From contig OY829326.1 of assembly GCA_963691655.1 (NCBI GenBank), positions 148,322,998 through 148,386,997 on the forward strand: DNA of 64,000 nt, given 5' to 3'. Origin of the DNA: Toxonevra muliebris (lineage: Eukaryota; Arthropoda; Insecta; Diptera; Pallopteridae). The notes beneath the pieces were generated by a model, which was not told the origin of the DNA, made no database searches, and saw only the letters and a program-made list of their open reading frames with translations. Below are positions 1 to 10,096 of the stretch, in pieces (position 1 is the first letter of the stretch; every line of letters starts with the position of its first letter). The translations under genes were made by a program, and so were the position numbers.

Positions 1-204
1 GAGAAGCGAAGGGTGGAATGATAGAGACAAACTAAAGGGGAAGTAGGCGAAAATTAGGAAAAGCTAAATGAAATGGGAATAGATGGTAAAGAGAGTTTAA
101 AAAAGCGAAAGAGAAAGCAAAGCAATATTTTAGGAGAAATAAGTATGAGAGGGTTAGGCAACAAGCAGAAACTAGTAAGACAAAGAGAGGGTTTAATAGG
201 GGAT

Positions 205-280
205 GAACCGCCTCGGTGTTCTAATGGTATCAGGGTGGACTATTATCTCACGTCTGCTGGGTTAGATTCTCGGCAAATAC
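205..280 (+). repeat. tRNA-like sequence, possible SINE head
   Basis: A pol III A-box-like string (TGTTCTAATGG, 217-227) is followed about 40 bases later by a B-box-like string (GGTTAGATTCT, 260-270). Bases 257-273 fold as a tRNA T-arm with a 5 bp stem (two G-T pairs) and a 7 base loop. The acceptor stem does not close, so this is not a working tRNA gene. It is best read as a degenerate tRNA-derived SINE head; no tail or target duplication was found. Confidence 0.35.
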
Positions 281-3029
281 ATAGCCGTATAATTTCTTTA
301 AAAATACATATAATTTTAAACAATCACCCATAAATTGTCTCCAAAATCGACCCTTTCATCAAAAAACCCCTTGTGCGTAGTGCCAGTCGACTGATTAAAA
401 AACAAATATCAGAAACGGCATACTCTTGGAATCTAGTGGCAATGTCATAAAACAAGCAAAGATCTCAACATTCTTCACACTGTATTCCAAATGTCAGCCC
501 TTCCACAAAACCGGATATTACAGTCGAAGAAAATCGCCTGTGGTAAACTAATCACCTACTCAAACTATAATCAAGAGATTAATGAAACTAATAATAGAAT
601 AGAGCAAAAGTAAAAAAATTTTGAAATTGGTGGGAAACCGAGAGATTTACACCAACAGCAGTTCAACGCTTATACATTATATTCTAAGAGCTCCACCGAG
701 GAGCAAAGAGCCGTCAGAAGTTTTTTTTCATTCTTCTTTGTTTCATTCGCGTTTTTTGATTTCGCTGCAAACTTTGTTGACGAAGATCTGTACGGCTTTT
801 AAATCATTTGGGAATCAGTGAGTACTCAATCGACGATTTTACGTTAGAGTTAAAGAATTTTAGTTTTGAGTAGGCGATTTTTTTTTTTGGAACTCAATCG
901 CTACCTACAAGTAATAAATTACAGCACTCATACGCCACATATACCGGAACAAAAACTTATAATTTTTGTTTAGACACCAAGTAACTTTCTTAATTTAATA
1001 TTTTGTTATATCCGCAGTGGAGAAAATGTAATCATTAATATATTCAATATGATTAACTTTTACATTTAAAGACTCACATAAAATCAAAAGTTACTCATAC
1101 AATTTATTTCACTCATACGCCTCATATACCAAAATAAACAAAAACAGAATAACTTTAAATCTCAACTTTCGTTAGTAATAATCCTCAATTGATTTCTGTA
1201 AATTTTTGCGACACAATTGAAAAACCAGCAACAACAACGATATAAACTGAAAAAATATTGCCATTCTATTAAAAGTTTTTCACTTTTCTATACTTTTTAT
1301 AAAGAAAGAAATACCAATAAATAATTTATAATCTATAGCTATAGACTAACAACAGCGATAGCAATATGAACAACAACAACACAAAATCTGCAACAAATAC
1401 TTTGGCGTCAATGATTGCAATAATAAAGAGAATATAGATAGTAAAAAAAAGAAGAACAAGAAAGCTGAAATGTATGAGAAGAGGGAATAGGAAAAGGAAA
1501 TAGCCGCTTATAGTACAGTAAAAAAATAAAAAAGCAGGTTTAATGCATCTTTTTCTTTTACTTCTACTTCTACTTTTATTTCTTTTTCAATTTGTTATGG
1601 TTGTTTTTGTTGTCGTAGTAGTAGCAGACTATTTGTATTAATTTGTTTTTGCTTATTGTGGGCTATTTGAAAATGAAAACAGATTGTAAAGTATAAAAAC
1701 GAGAAAAACTTTTTTTGCGTTAAAGCTTTGTATGTAAAAACAGAAAAAAGAAATGGCAGCCAGCAGCAAACTCGCACAACGACCACACCCTATCATCAGC
1801 AATAGTAACTACAAAGGCTATAGCTTGAGTTTGAAAATGAAAATTGGTTTGGCTACAATTGAAGGCAAAGAAAATTGCTTTAAGTTAAAAAGAAAAGCGA
1901 AACTAAAGTAACAAAATAAAAACACAAAACTGAAAACTACAAAGCAAAGAATTTTTCAACACTTCTTTCTTCTTCTTCTTTTTTTGGGTTTGTGTTGGTT
2001 GCTTTTGGATTGATTTCGTTTGTTTATTTCTTTTTTCTTCTTTTTATTGTTGGCGCGTTTTTTATTTTTTGTTGTAAATGGAAGATAGTTTTGTGTGTGC
2101 ATTCCTTCATTTCTGGTTTTTCTTTTTGAAAAATTTCTTCCACATTTTTTGTCTTTTTTTTTTTTGTTTTTTTTTTTTGAATTGGTTTTTGTGTTTATGT
2201 TTAGCAAAGTGTTGAGCAGCTAATCTTGCAGCATTGAATGAGCCAAAGCTAAACCGGCAGCTAAAGCAAAAGTGATAAAAATCAATGGGATATAAAATTG
2301 CATTCAATGGTTTTACTTACTGCATTCTACTTACTTCTTTTACTTCAACAACAAAAACTTATAGTTTTGTTTACAAAAATTTCCCGCAAAATATCAAAAA
2401 AGACAATAGATATTAAAAGTGTTCAATAAGTAAATGACTATAGTCAATAACTTAAATTTTGGATCTCTTCAACGTGGTTTAGCATATTTATTATTTAAAT
2501 ATATATATTTTATTCATACGTTGGTATGTTTATGTATTCCCTTTTTGTTTTGCCACTTTCAATTGATTACTTTGTTTTAATATTTGACTCTCAACCTCAA
2601 CTATATTTGTAATTAAATCAAGCGTGTATATGTTTTAAATGCTAGCATATGGGCATATATTTGTAATCACCCAGTAAGAAAGTTAAAGAATTTATTTCAA
2701 CACTTTAAAATTGTGTTTTAGGTCTATATTACTCAACGTAGAATTTTGATTTAATTTTCTTTAAAGCTATATTAAAACAATTTCAGATTGTAATTTTAAA
2801 TCAAAACTGATTATAAATTATAGCGATAATATTGTGTTCTTTACAAGATTTACTAAATACTGCCCCAACAATCTCACGGTGTTTTTTGAGAGAGCATCTT
2901 ATTATATTGTCTTTCTCAAGTCAGATAGTATCAAATCAGATTACATAAAACCAGAAGCATTAAGCAAGATGGCAAAGTCGGATGACATTAAGTTAGATGG
3001 TACCAAAAAGCATATAATATCAAATAAAA
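281..3029. other. A+T-rich non-coding stretch
   Basis: No gene or recognisable element seen. The stretch holds short low-complexity runs, including a marked T/C-rich tract at about 1,955-2,190 on this strand whose complement gives long lysine-rich spurious reading frames. Short open frames have no start context, domain or codon bias to support them. Confidence 0.6.
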
Positions 3030-3238
3030 GGCTTAGAGGAAAAGTGGTATAACTTCAGATAAAAGTGGAATAATTTTGCTTAAGAGCAAAAACGAAACGA
3101 AATATGTTCAGAGCAAAAGTGAAACGAAAAATGTTCAGAGCAAAAACGGAATAAAAAATAATGCTATTTTTTGCTCTGAAAGAATTGTTATACCATTTTT
3201 GCTCTTAATTTTAAGTCGTTTCATTTTTACTCTAAGCC
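3030..3238. repeat. Imperfect palindrome (foldback/MITE-like)
   Basis: The segment begins with GGCTTAGAG (3030-3038) and ends with CTCTAAGCC (3230-3238). Reading inward on each strand, the two arms stay similar. Both carry copies of a motif close to AGAGCAAAAACG, which occurs several times (for example near 3,082, 3,115, 3,139 and, inverted, near 3,170 and 3,199). It looks like a small foldback element with internal repeats. No clear target duplication was found. Confidence 0.5.
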
Positions 3239-3910
3239 ATATTACTTGTGCCGTACTTAAATTTCTTCACTTTTGATCTTATATAAATTCTAGCCCATTT
3301 TTCCTCTCAGCTCTTTAAATCAGAAGATGCAAGGTCAAATAAAATAAGGTTAGGTTAGATAAAATGAACTCAGAAATACAGTACAAGACAAATCCAAGAG
3401 AAATGAAATCGAATGTAATATAAAAATAATGCAATTAAATCAATGCAGGTGAGAAACCTATACCACTTTTCAGTTGCAAAAGTGAATTTATGTAGGTACA
3501 ATGCTTGCTACCTGCATAATACTTTTCCTTGTTAGTGGGTTCCAAAGGGAGTACAATTTTAATCTTTATACATCGCCTAGCGATTTTTATGAAAAACAAG
3601 GCGAAAAAGACTGCCGAGGTAGTGACATCTTGAGGATGAATTTTTTAGATTCCTAAATAAAACTAAGGGAAATCTAGGGGAGGAGGGTAGTTATACATAT
3701 TTTTCACTGATTTTCAAATCTTTTAATTTGTTTGTGCTTTCTTGTAATGAACTGAAATAGATTATAAGGGCCAGCTTCAAATATAATCTAAAGTAAATAG
3801 CTTATCTCTAATCATCACTATTTACTACTAAGTAGTTGATGAAAATCGTCTTATCACGAGTAGTTGTGGCAAGAAGTGTACAGGATAAATGAGAGATTAA
3901 GAAAACTTCC
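3239..3910. other. Non-coding, nothing recognised
   Basis: A+T-rich sequence with no open frame of note and no repeat that I could match elsewhere in the window. Confidence 0.5.
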
Positions 3911-3923
3911 GACGTATCCACTA

Positions 3924-4237
3924 CTACTTCCACTACTACTAATATGGCACAAAAGCCCCTGGAGGGCCAAGGCCAAGGCCAAGCTTTTCGCATTGATTCA
4001 TGTTATATGAGTTATATTTATACACGAATGGAAGGGACCTACAGTTTTATGCCGAATCCGAAAAGCGAAGTGAAAAGTTTTTGCATAGGCATTTGAGGTT
4101 TGCCATTGCCAGCCAAGAGGTGGTGCCGAGTAGAAAAATTTATTTTCTATTTTTGATTTTGGAGCGTGTCGAGATATGAATCCGGGCATCTCTGCGTTGC
4201 AGTCCAACACACTAAGCACTAGGCTACGGCGACCACT
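3924..4237 (-). mobile_element. tRNA-derived SINE, complete, with 13 bp target duplication
   Basis: Read on the minus strand, the 5' end (4237 downwards) is tRNA-related. It has an A-box-like TAGCCTAGTGC, an anticodon-arm-like region and a B-box-like GGATTCATATC. A non-tRNA body follows, containing GGCTGGCAATGGCAAA and TTCGGATTCGGC, and the 3' end is a simple TAG/TGG-rich trinucleotide tail. The insert is flanked by the direct repeat GACGTATCCACTA at 3911-3923 and 4238-4250, which is a retrotransposition target-site duplication. A body fragment of the same family lies near 14,070. SINEs are transcribed by pol III from the internal promoter and moved by a partner LINE. Intact flanks suggest a fairly recent insertion. 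Confidence 0.85.
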
Positions 4238-4250
4238 GACGTATCCACTA

Positions 4251-6890
4251 ATTTTAGTTATTTTTCTATACTGGGGAATCATATAAGTATAAATAATTTT
4301 TTTTTTGCAATAAAATACAATAATTTAAAATAGTTTCAACTGTTGCAGTTAAACCACAAATTCATCAAACCAACAAATGCATTTACCAAAAAAAAAAAAA
4401 AAAAAAAATTATTAAAAAGAACAGAGATAAAACATAAAAATTAAATCAAAGCAAATATCTGTATGAGATTTTTTTCACTTGGTTTTATTTTTCCAAGCAC
4501 AAACATACATTAAAGTTTTAAATATTTATATATTAATCAAAACAGCTTAAATTAAAATATGAATAAAAAGAAAAAAAAAAAAGAAGCAGCGAAATTAAAT
4601 TATAAAGCTTAATTTTGCGCAATTTTTTGTACAAATTAAAGCACTGTAAATATGAAAATAAATTACACTAGTGCTGATTAACATGAGCATAATTATTCTC
4701 CATAGTAATTCAATATTAGCAATATAAATTCATGTATGCGAAATGAATTTTAATAACTACGCATCAAAATGAATTTTAATTTTACTATCAAAGATTTATA
4801 TGCTTCTCTTACCGCACAAATACACAAGCGTCATACATATACACACACACATACTAAGAAAAAGACAAGCCAAAATGATAAATCAATATACAAAAGGCGC
4901 TAAAGTAATAGAAACAAACAAATAAATACATATTTATATAGACAGACAAAAAGTAGAGAAACTGCAGAAAACAAAAAGCGTGACAAAGAGTCAATGTTAG
5001 AAATGAGCAATAAACATACGCGATTAAGTTCATTATGAACAGTTGAATGGAAGAATGTCAAGTAAATATGCATATACATACATACATACATATATTGGTA
5101 TGTGTGTGTGCATATGCTCATGTGTATATAGAGGCAAGCATGAGTTTAAGTTACAATACACTTTACATATTCCCTTAAAATTCCTTTTTTCACCAACTTT
5201 CACAACTATGTTTACTAAAGCGACATTTGTGTCGCACAATAAACTGACTAGTGAGTAGAAAATAACAACTTCCGTTTTGTTGTAAACTCATATCAACACT
5301 TATACACATATATATGTAAGAATATGTTTGTATTTCGCGTATACTATTCAAATAGTAAATCAAGACACTTCCGTAATGATTGTCGGGTTAAAGGAGTCGA
5401 ATCGGTTCTTGTGCACGTTTGAGTTTTAATAAATAAGTATTTAAAGTTAAAGTTTGTATATTATAAGAAAAGGTTGGGACTTTTTCTCACTGATTTTTAA
5501 GTAATTGGGATATATGTACTGGTATGTTTTTATAAGGTCGCAGTGTCTGCCAATTTGGGCTCCCCATAATATCTTACTAATGCTTTATTACTATCTTATT
5601 AACTCAAATACTCAAATTGATATTTTAATTTAAGAATATGGCAACAGTAATGAATTCAAATATACTTCTTTAAGAAAGCAAATATAGCTGCATTAAAAAT
5701 ACGAAACTCTCCTTTATTGCTTTTCTTTTGTTTATTTACACATCAAAAACACGGATGTTGAAACAAGCTGGTGACAATCAGCGTAAGTTAAGCATAACAA
5801 TAGGCGTTTCATATCCGTTACGGATGTGTTTTAGATTTAGTAAACGGATATGTAGGTCGTTGTAGACGACATAGTCAACGTCGCTGTTGTATGTCTGCAG
5901 TTGTTGGCTGATGGTTCTTTTTTCCTTTACAAATACAATACAAACAACATAGTGATAATTTATAACTGTACATAAAATATGCGTAGGCGTTGTTCTTCTT
6001 TGTTGCCATAAACAAATATATTTTTTAAATTAAAATTTGGGTTAAGAATATAATACTAAGAATATAGTATATGTAAATAGTAATATATAATATAAATATA
6101 ATAATATATAAACCAATTTTGTTTGTTTATTTGTAGGAACTGAATTCATAATTATAAAGTCCTTATTTTTGCATGCAATATTTTATGGAATTGGAATAGG
6201 ATTGAAAAAATCAAATTATCAGCTTACATATTTATGAGCCGATGAGAGCAATAAGGGTTACCACTAGGCACCTCCTCAGCAACTTATTCAGTTTTCTACG
6301 AAAAGTGTGTAAGTCTAGATTCAACTGGGTGCAACAGCTGCTTTTGCAGTGTATATTGATCCAAACCGATATTTCCAAAAGATAGTCTTTTCAACAAGAG
6401 TGTGTACGCCTAAGTCCTTCAAAAAATACCCCAATCAAAAAAAAAAATATCCCACATTATTTTTAAACATATTTTTGTCCAATGCGCTGACATATCAAAA
6501 TAGTGTCCAGTAACCATAATTTTAAGTAATTTCGTGATAACGCAACCAGATTTTCGGCGTATGATCGCGGCAAACACCGTCATTCTGGCTTAAGCTGTCG
6601 TTTCAATTGGGCAATGCTCTTAGCATTTTTTCTGCTTATCTTAAGCTTAATAATTGCACAAAAATTTTAAATGTGTTTAGCATCTGGAGATTGAGAGGCG
6701 CAGTCAAGAAATCATATCCGATTTTCTTCTTTTCACTTACTGCACAAGCGACTTTGATGTTTAGGGTTCTGCCCTCTTAAATCACTCAATTTCGATTTCC
6801 TTTCCCAAACCAGTTATTGGCAGAAGATATGAGCGTATGCTGGTTTAAATGGATTATGTACTGGATATCCAAATTTCTCGTAATTATGAT
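4251..6890. other. A+T-rich non-coding stretch
   Basis: No gene recognised. It contains a poly-A run at 4,389-4,408, CATA/ACAT microsatellite around 5,070-5,120, and TATA-rich tracts around 6,050-6,110. The part from about 6,540 may hold decayed 3' portions of the Tc1-like relic described at 6,894, but no residue-level match is convincing. Confidence 0.5.
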
Positions 6891-6893
6891 TAT

Positions 6894-7090
6894 CCTGTCG
6901 AAACTCCTCTTGAAAAGCAGCCCAAAACATGAGCTTTTTCTGGATGCTTAACTATTCTCAGAACCATTTTACAGTCATTAATGAACATGGCATGTTTTAG
7001 AGTACCTGCCGTCCACAAAAAAGATTCGTCTGTAAAGGCCACATTGCTCAAATCATTATCCATATGTTCGGCAGCCCACTTCTGCCATTT
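6894..7090 (-). pseudogene. Tc1-like transposase fragment
   Basis: The minus strand reads, without a stop, a segment with KWAAEHMDNDLSNVAFTDES and, further on, HPEKAHVLGCFSRG. This matches the region around the first catalytic Asp (F-T-D-E-S) of Tc1-like transposases, followed by the usual Trp/Gly-rich strand. The flanking coding sequence is broken, and a separate DD37E transposon (7178-8440) lies immediately next to it. A short stretch near 8,460-8,520 on the same strand (frame with ANSTITLEAAQRKLGLKV) may be part of the same element's N-terminal region, which would make the DD37E insertion nested. The family call rests on the DES and HPE..H..GCFS motifs only. Confidence 0.55.
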
Positions 7091-7177
7091 TTTTTTATTT
7101 GTTTTGCCTTTAGTAAGGGTTTGGTTATGGTGGCTCAGAATTCAATTTGCAATTCATTTAAACGACTTGGGATTATA

Positions 7178-8440
7178 AAGCGCGGTTCACGCAAAATTGG
7201 CACGCAGGAAAGTTGCTGTATCTTTTCAACCAAAACACTCAGAATAACAAATAATGCATTAAAAAAATGATAAGTTTAATATCGTGTTTTAATACCATAA
7301 TATTAAAAGATTTAAATTTCTTTGTTGTGCAAAAAGTTCCGGGTATTCCTTTTAATGGACCCCATCAACCTTTGAACATCCGCTCTGGATACTTTTGCGG
7401 CTATTTGGTTCCATTTTAGTAACATTGAATTCACATTTTTGACAATACCTGCATTTTTCTTCAACTTATATTTTGTAACAGCCCAGTATTTTTCGATCGG
7501 TCGAAGCTGGGGGCAATTGGGTGGATTCATATATTTGGGCACTACATCTACTTTATTTGTCTGATACCAATCCATGGTTTTCTTAGAGGAATTGCAACTG
7601 GCTAAATCAGGCCAAAACTTCACTGGCGAATGGTGGTGACGAACAAATGGCAATAGTCGTTTCAAAAGGCAGTCTTTGATGTAAATATCAGACGTCATAG
7701 AAGAGGATGTCACACCATTGCTATCTTTGCAAATTTATCCATTTTTATGTACTTGAATTTTGAGGGTGCATTTTAATGATTCGTTGCCATATAAAATTTT
7801 TGACCTGGAAGCTGTTTAAGATCAAATTTTACGTATGATTCGTCATCCACAATAATGCATCCCTTGAATTTGGTCAAAACATTATTATAAAGAAGACGAG
7901 CACGTTTTTTGGCCAGCAAATTCTGATTGTCTGTTCTATTTGAATATTTTATAGCACGATAACACTTTAGCCCAGCTTTTATGCGTATTCCTCTAGCAGT
8001 ACTTTTGCTGGTATTGAATTTTTTGACACGATCGCTATCCGATAGTCCGGGATTGCTTTTGATGGACCTCAAGATCTTTGCCTTTAATTTTAGGTTGGTG
8101 GTTCACGTTTTGTTCACAACTTTTTTTGCTCTTCCAACGCTAAGAGTTTCTTTATATCGTTTTATAACTCTACATACCGTTCTTTTGGAGATATTTAACA
8201 CTTTCGCAATCTTTGAACCAGACCACGACGGATTTTCAATAAATTTGTTCACAATCAATTTTCTATTTGCAGTTTCCATTGTGCACACAATCACCAACTT
8301 GCGATCAATAAATATGAAAAATTAATCAACTAACGGTAACGGTATTGTAAACAAATCCCAGTAAAAAAGTTGTTGTTCTTATGATTAGGGGCGACGTGGT
8401 GACCACAACAAAGCGTGCCAATTTGGCATGAACCGCGCTT
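7178..8440 (-). mobile_element. Degenerate Tc1/mariner transposon of DD37E type
   Basis: Terminal inverted repeats of 28 bp lie at 7178-7205 and 8413-8440 (outer end AAGCGCGGTTCA, 3 mismatches or fewer), each bounded by TA (7176-7177 and 8441-8442), the usual target of this superfamily. The minus strand encodes one transposase with helix-turn-helix, first-Asp (VDDES), second-Asp (WPDLASC) and Glu (LRPIEKYW) motifs. Asp and Glu are separated by 37 residues, which defines the DD37E group. The reading frame is broken, so the copy cannot make transposase. Confidence 0.85.
7312..8297 (-). pseudogene. DD37E transposase, broken
   Basis: Three pieces make up one transposase. An N-terminal helix-turn-helix region (8297-8103) has S-G-S-K-I-A-K-V-L-N-I-S. 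A middle piece (about 8102-7773) carries the first catalytic Asp in IIVDDESYVKFDLKQLPGQ. A C-terminal piece (7713-7312) has the second Asp in FWPDLASC and the catalytic Glu in PQLRPIEKYWA. The first and second pieces are in one frame separated by a TGA. The second ends at TAA. The third is in another frame after an apparent loss of the segment that normally has the W-Q-A-I motif. Family length is about 330-350 residues, and these pieces cover most of it. The protein would cut and join DNA at TA sites, but this copy is dead. Confidence 0.8.
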
Positions 8441-8442
8441 TA

Positions 8443-8827
8443 CTAAGGAATGTAATAGTAACCTTCAGCCCTAGTTTTCGTTGGGCTGCTTCAAGTGTAA
8501 TGGTAGAATTGGCTACACAAACTCATGCTATCAGCGAATCCTGCTGCTTTGATGTTGCTCTAGAAGCATAATGATTTGGTAAGTCACAAACATTCTGGTG
8601 TCTTGAAAAAAGCTGGTTCCATTTCTTCAACTTCTCAAGATATTTGCAGCACCTTCCTAGGACATTTTGGATTCCTTTGGATGTGAGCAAAGAATGGCAG
8701 TTTAAAAACGTTTTGCATACACGGAGCTCTATTTGAAAAATTCATTCAAGGTGATCGGACGTGTTATTTCATACTGTCTCCAAAGTGTTTTAATAAATTC
8801 AAAATTGTTTTCTACAATATAGCGAAA
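8443..8827. other. Flank between two mobile elements
   Basis: No intact gene. The minus strand holds a short transposase-like stretch near 8,460-8,520 that may belong with the Tc1 relic at 6,894. Bases 8817-8827 (ATATAGCGAAA) resemble bases 13119-13129 (ATATAACGAAA) on the far side of the following retroelement and could be part of a target duplication. The second copy is not flush with the tail, so this is uncertain. Confidence 0.35.
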
Positions 8828-8944
8828 AAGGACGCTTTTTTAACGCTTTTTTATTGCAATAAACTCCTTAGTATTTGTTTAACTCTAAATTAAATTATCT
8901 CCATTTGCACTTGTTTACTAATTAAAAAATTTGTGACTTTAAAT

Positions 8945-10096
8945 ATGCCATTCAAAAATAATATGTGCTCTAAATGCTCCAAAAATGTTGGAGTTGACTT
9001 GCCTATTGTCTGCAGTGTTTGTGCAAATAACTTTCATAAATATTGCATTGAAATCAATGATGAAATTGCTTTAAATTGTCTTATAAAATATAAAAATATC
9101 GTATATAAATGCTCGAAATGTGTTTGTGAGAACAACGAAATTTTTTCTATCGTCTCACAGTTATCTGTTGATGTCAAAACTCTCAAAGAGAAATATTTTG
9201 ATCTATCTCAAGAACTAAAATTAAATTTCTCTACATCTAAACTAATGCATGAACAAAAAGCTACTTTGCCTAAAAACAAAAGTGTGGACAAACCGTTATC
9301 CAATGATAATTGTGTTTCTCTTTCGGTGCCATCTGATGCTATGCTTAATCCTACAAATTTACGAATGACTCGATCTCGAGCTCGCACTTCACCTGTTATC
9401 GCTTCTCCTGCTATTGATTGTGATTTTGCTGCTTCAACCTCTCCTACATCTGCTACTTGCTCTTATGATCATATTAATAATAATACATCGGCGGTTAGTA
9501 ATGCATCTCTTGTTGCTACCCAAAGTGCTGATAATATAAACCGTTCGTTTGCCGCCTCTCTTCCAAATAACGCTGATCATGCTCTTTCTACTAATATCAC
9601 TAATGGACTGCTCACAAATGTTTCTACAGTTACAAATTCAAGTAGAAGTAATCCAACAGTGGTGGCTAATACTAATGTTACTAAGCGAATTAATCAGACG
9701 ATTCAAAATTCAACAGTGGTGGCTAATTCAAATGTTACTAAGCTAATTAATCGCACAACTCAAAATATTGTTGTCGGCTCTAACCCGAATTCAGTTCTTG
9801 AAGTTGCCGCTAATTTAAAGTGGCTGCACTTATCATCATTTAAGCCCTCCGTTACGGAAGACAATATCATCGATTATGTTGCTGAACATGCTGCTATTAA
9901 TAAATCTCATCTCTCCTGCTATAAATTAGTAAAATATGATACTCCAATCAATTCTCTTAATAAAGTAAACTTCAAATTGGGTATTTCGTCTTCATTATAT
10001 GCGAAATTACTCGATCCATCACTCTGGCCTATTGATGTCAATGTAAGACCTTTTCGTTTTTTTCCCAAGGAAGTGGAACCTCATCTAGAAAAGTAA
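8945..10096 (+). CDS. LINE ORF1 protein with PHD-like zinc finger
   Basis: A 383-residue ORF without stops. I start it at the ATG at 8945; the open frame begins slightly earlier at a GTG. Residues 8-60 have a cysteine/histidine pattern (Cys8, Cys11, Cys23, Cys26, His31, Cys34, then C-S-K-C) like the PHD finger found in ORF1 of CR1-type elements. The middle (about 90-270) is Ser/Thr/Asn-rich, low in order, and contains two near-copies of a STVVAN.NVTK..N.T.QN unit (encoded around 9,654-9,770). The C-terminal 100 residues form a compact block with V-T-E-D-N-I-I-D-Y-V and D-P-S-L-W-P, typical of the conserved tail of this ORF1 class. In the LINE it should bind element RNA and support integration. 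ORF2 overlaps its 3' end in another frame. Confidence 0.75.
   Translation: MPFKNNMCSKCSKNVGVDLPIVCSVCANNFHKYCIEINDEIALNCLIKYKNIVYKCSKCVCENNEIFSIVSQLSVDVKTLKEKYFDLSQELKLNFSTSKLMHEQKATLPKNKSVDKPLSNDNCVSLSVPSDAMLNPTNLRMTRSRARTSPVIASPAIDCDFAASTSPTSATCSYDHINNNTSAVSNASLVATQSADNINRSFAASLPNNADHALSTNITNGLLTNVSTVTNSSRSNPTVVANTNVTKRINQTIQNSTVVANSNVTKLINRTTQNIVVGSNPNSVLEVAANLKWLHLSSFKPSVTEDNIIDYVAEHAAINKSHLSCYKLVKYDTPINSLNKVNFKLGISSSLYAKLLDPSLWPIDVNVRPFRFFPKEVEPHLEK

Noticed and set aside
205..280. Functional tRNA gene
   Set aside because: The acceptor stem does not pair, and box A and B have several changes; kept only as a tRNA-like repeat.
1956..2307. Overlapping Lys/Asn-rich minus-strand frames
   Set aside because: They are translations of poly-T/C runs and not protein-like.
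3998..4282. 94-residue minus-strand frame
   Set aside because: It lies across the SINE and reads its tRNA-like head; not a gene.
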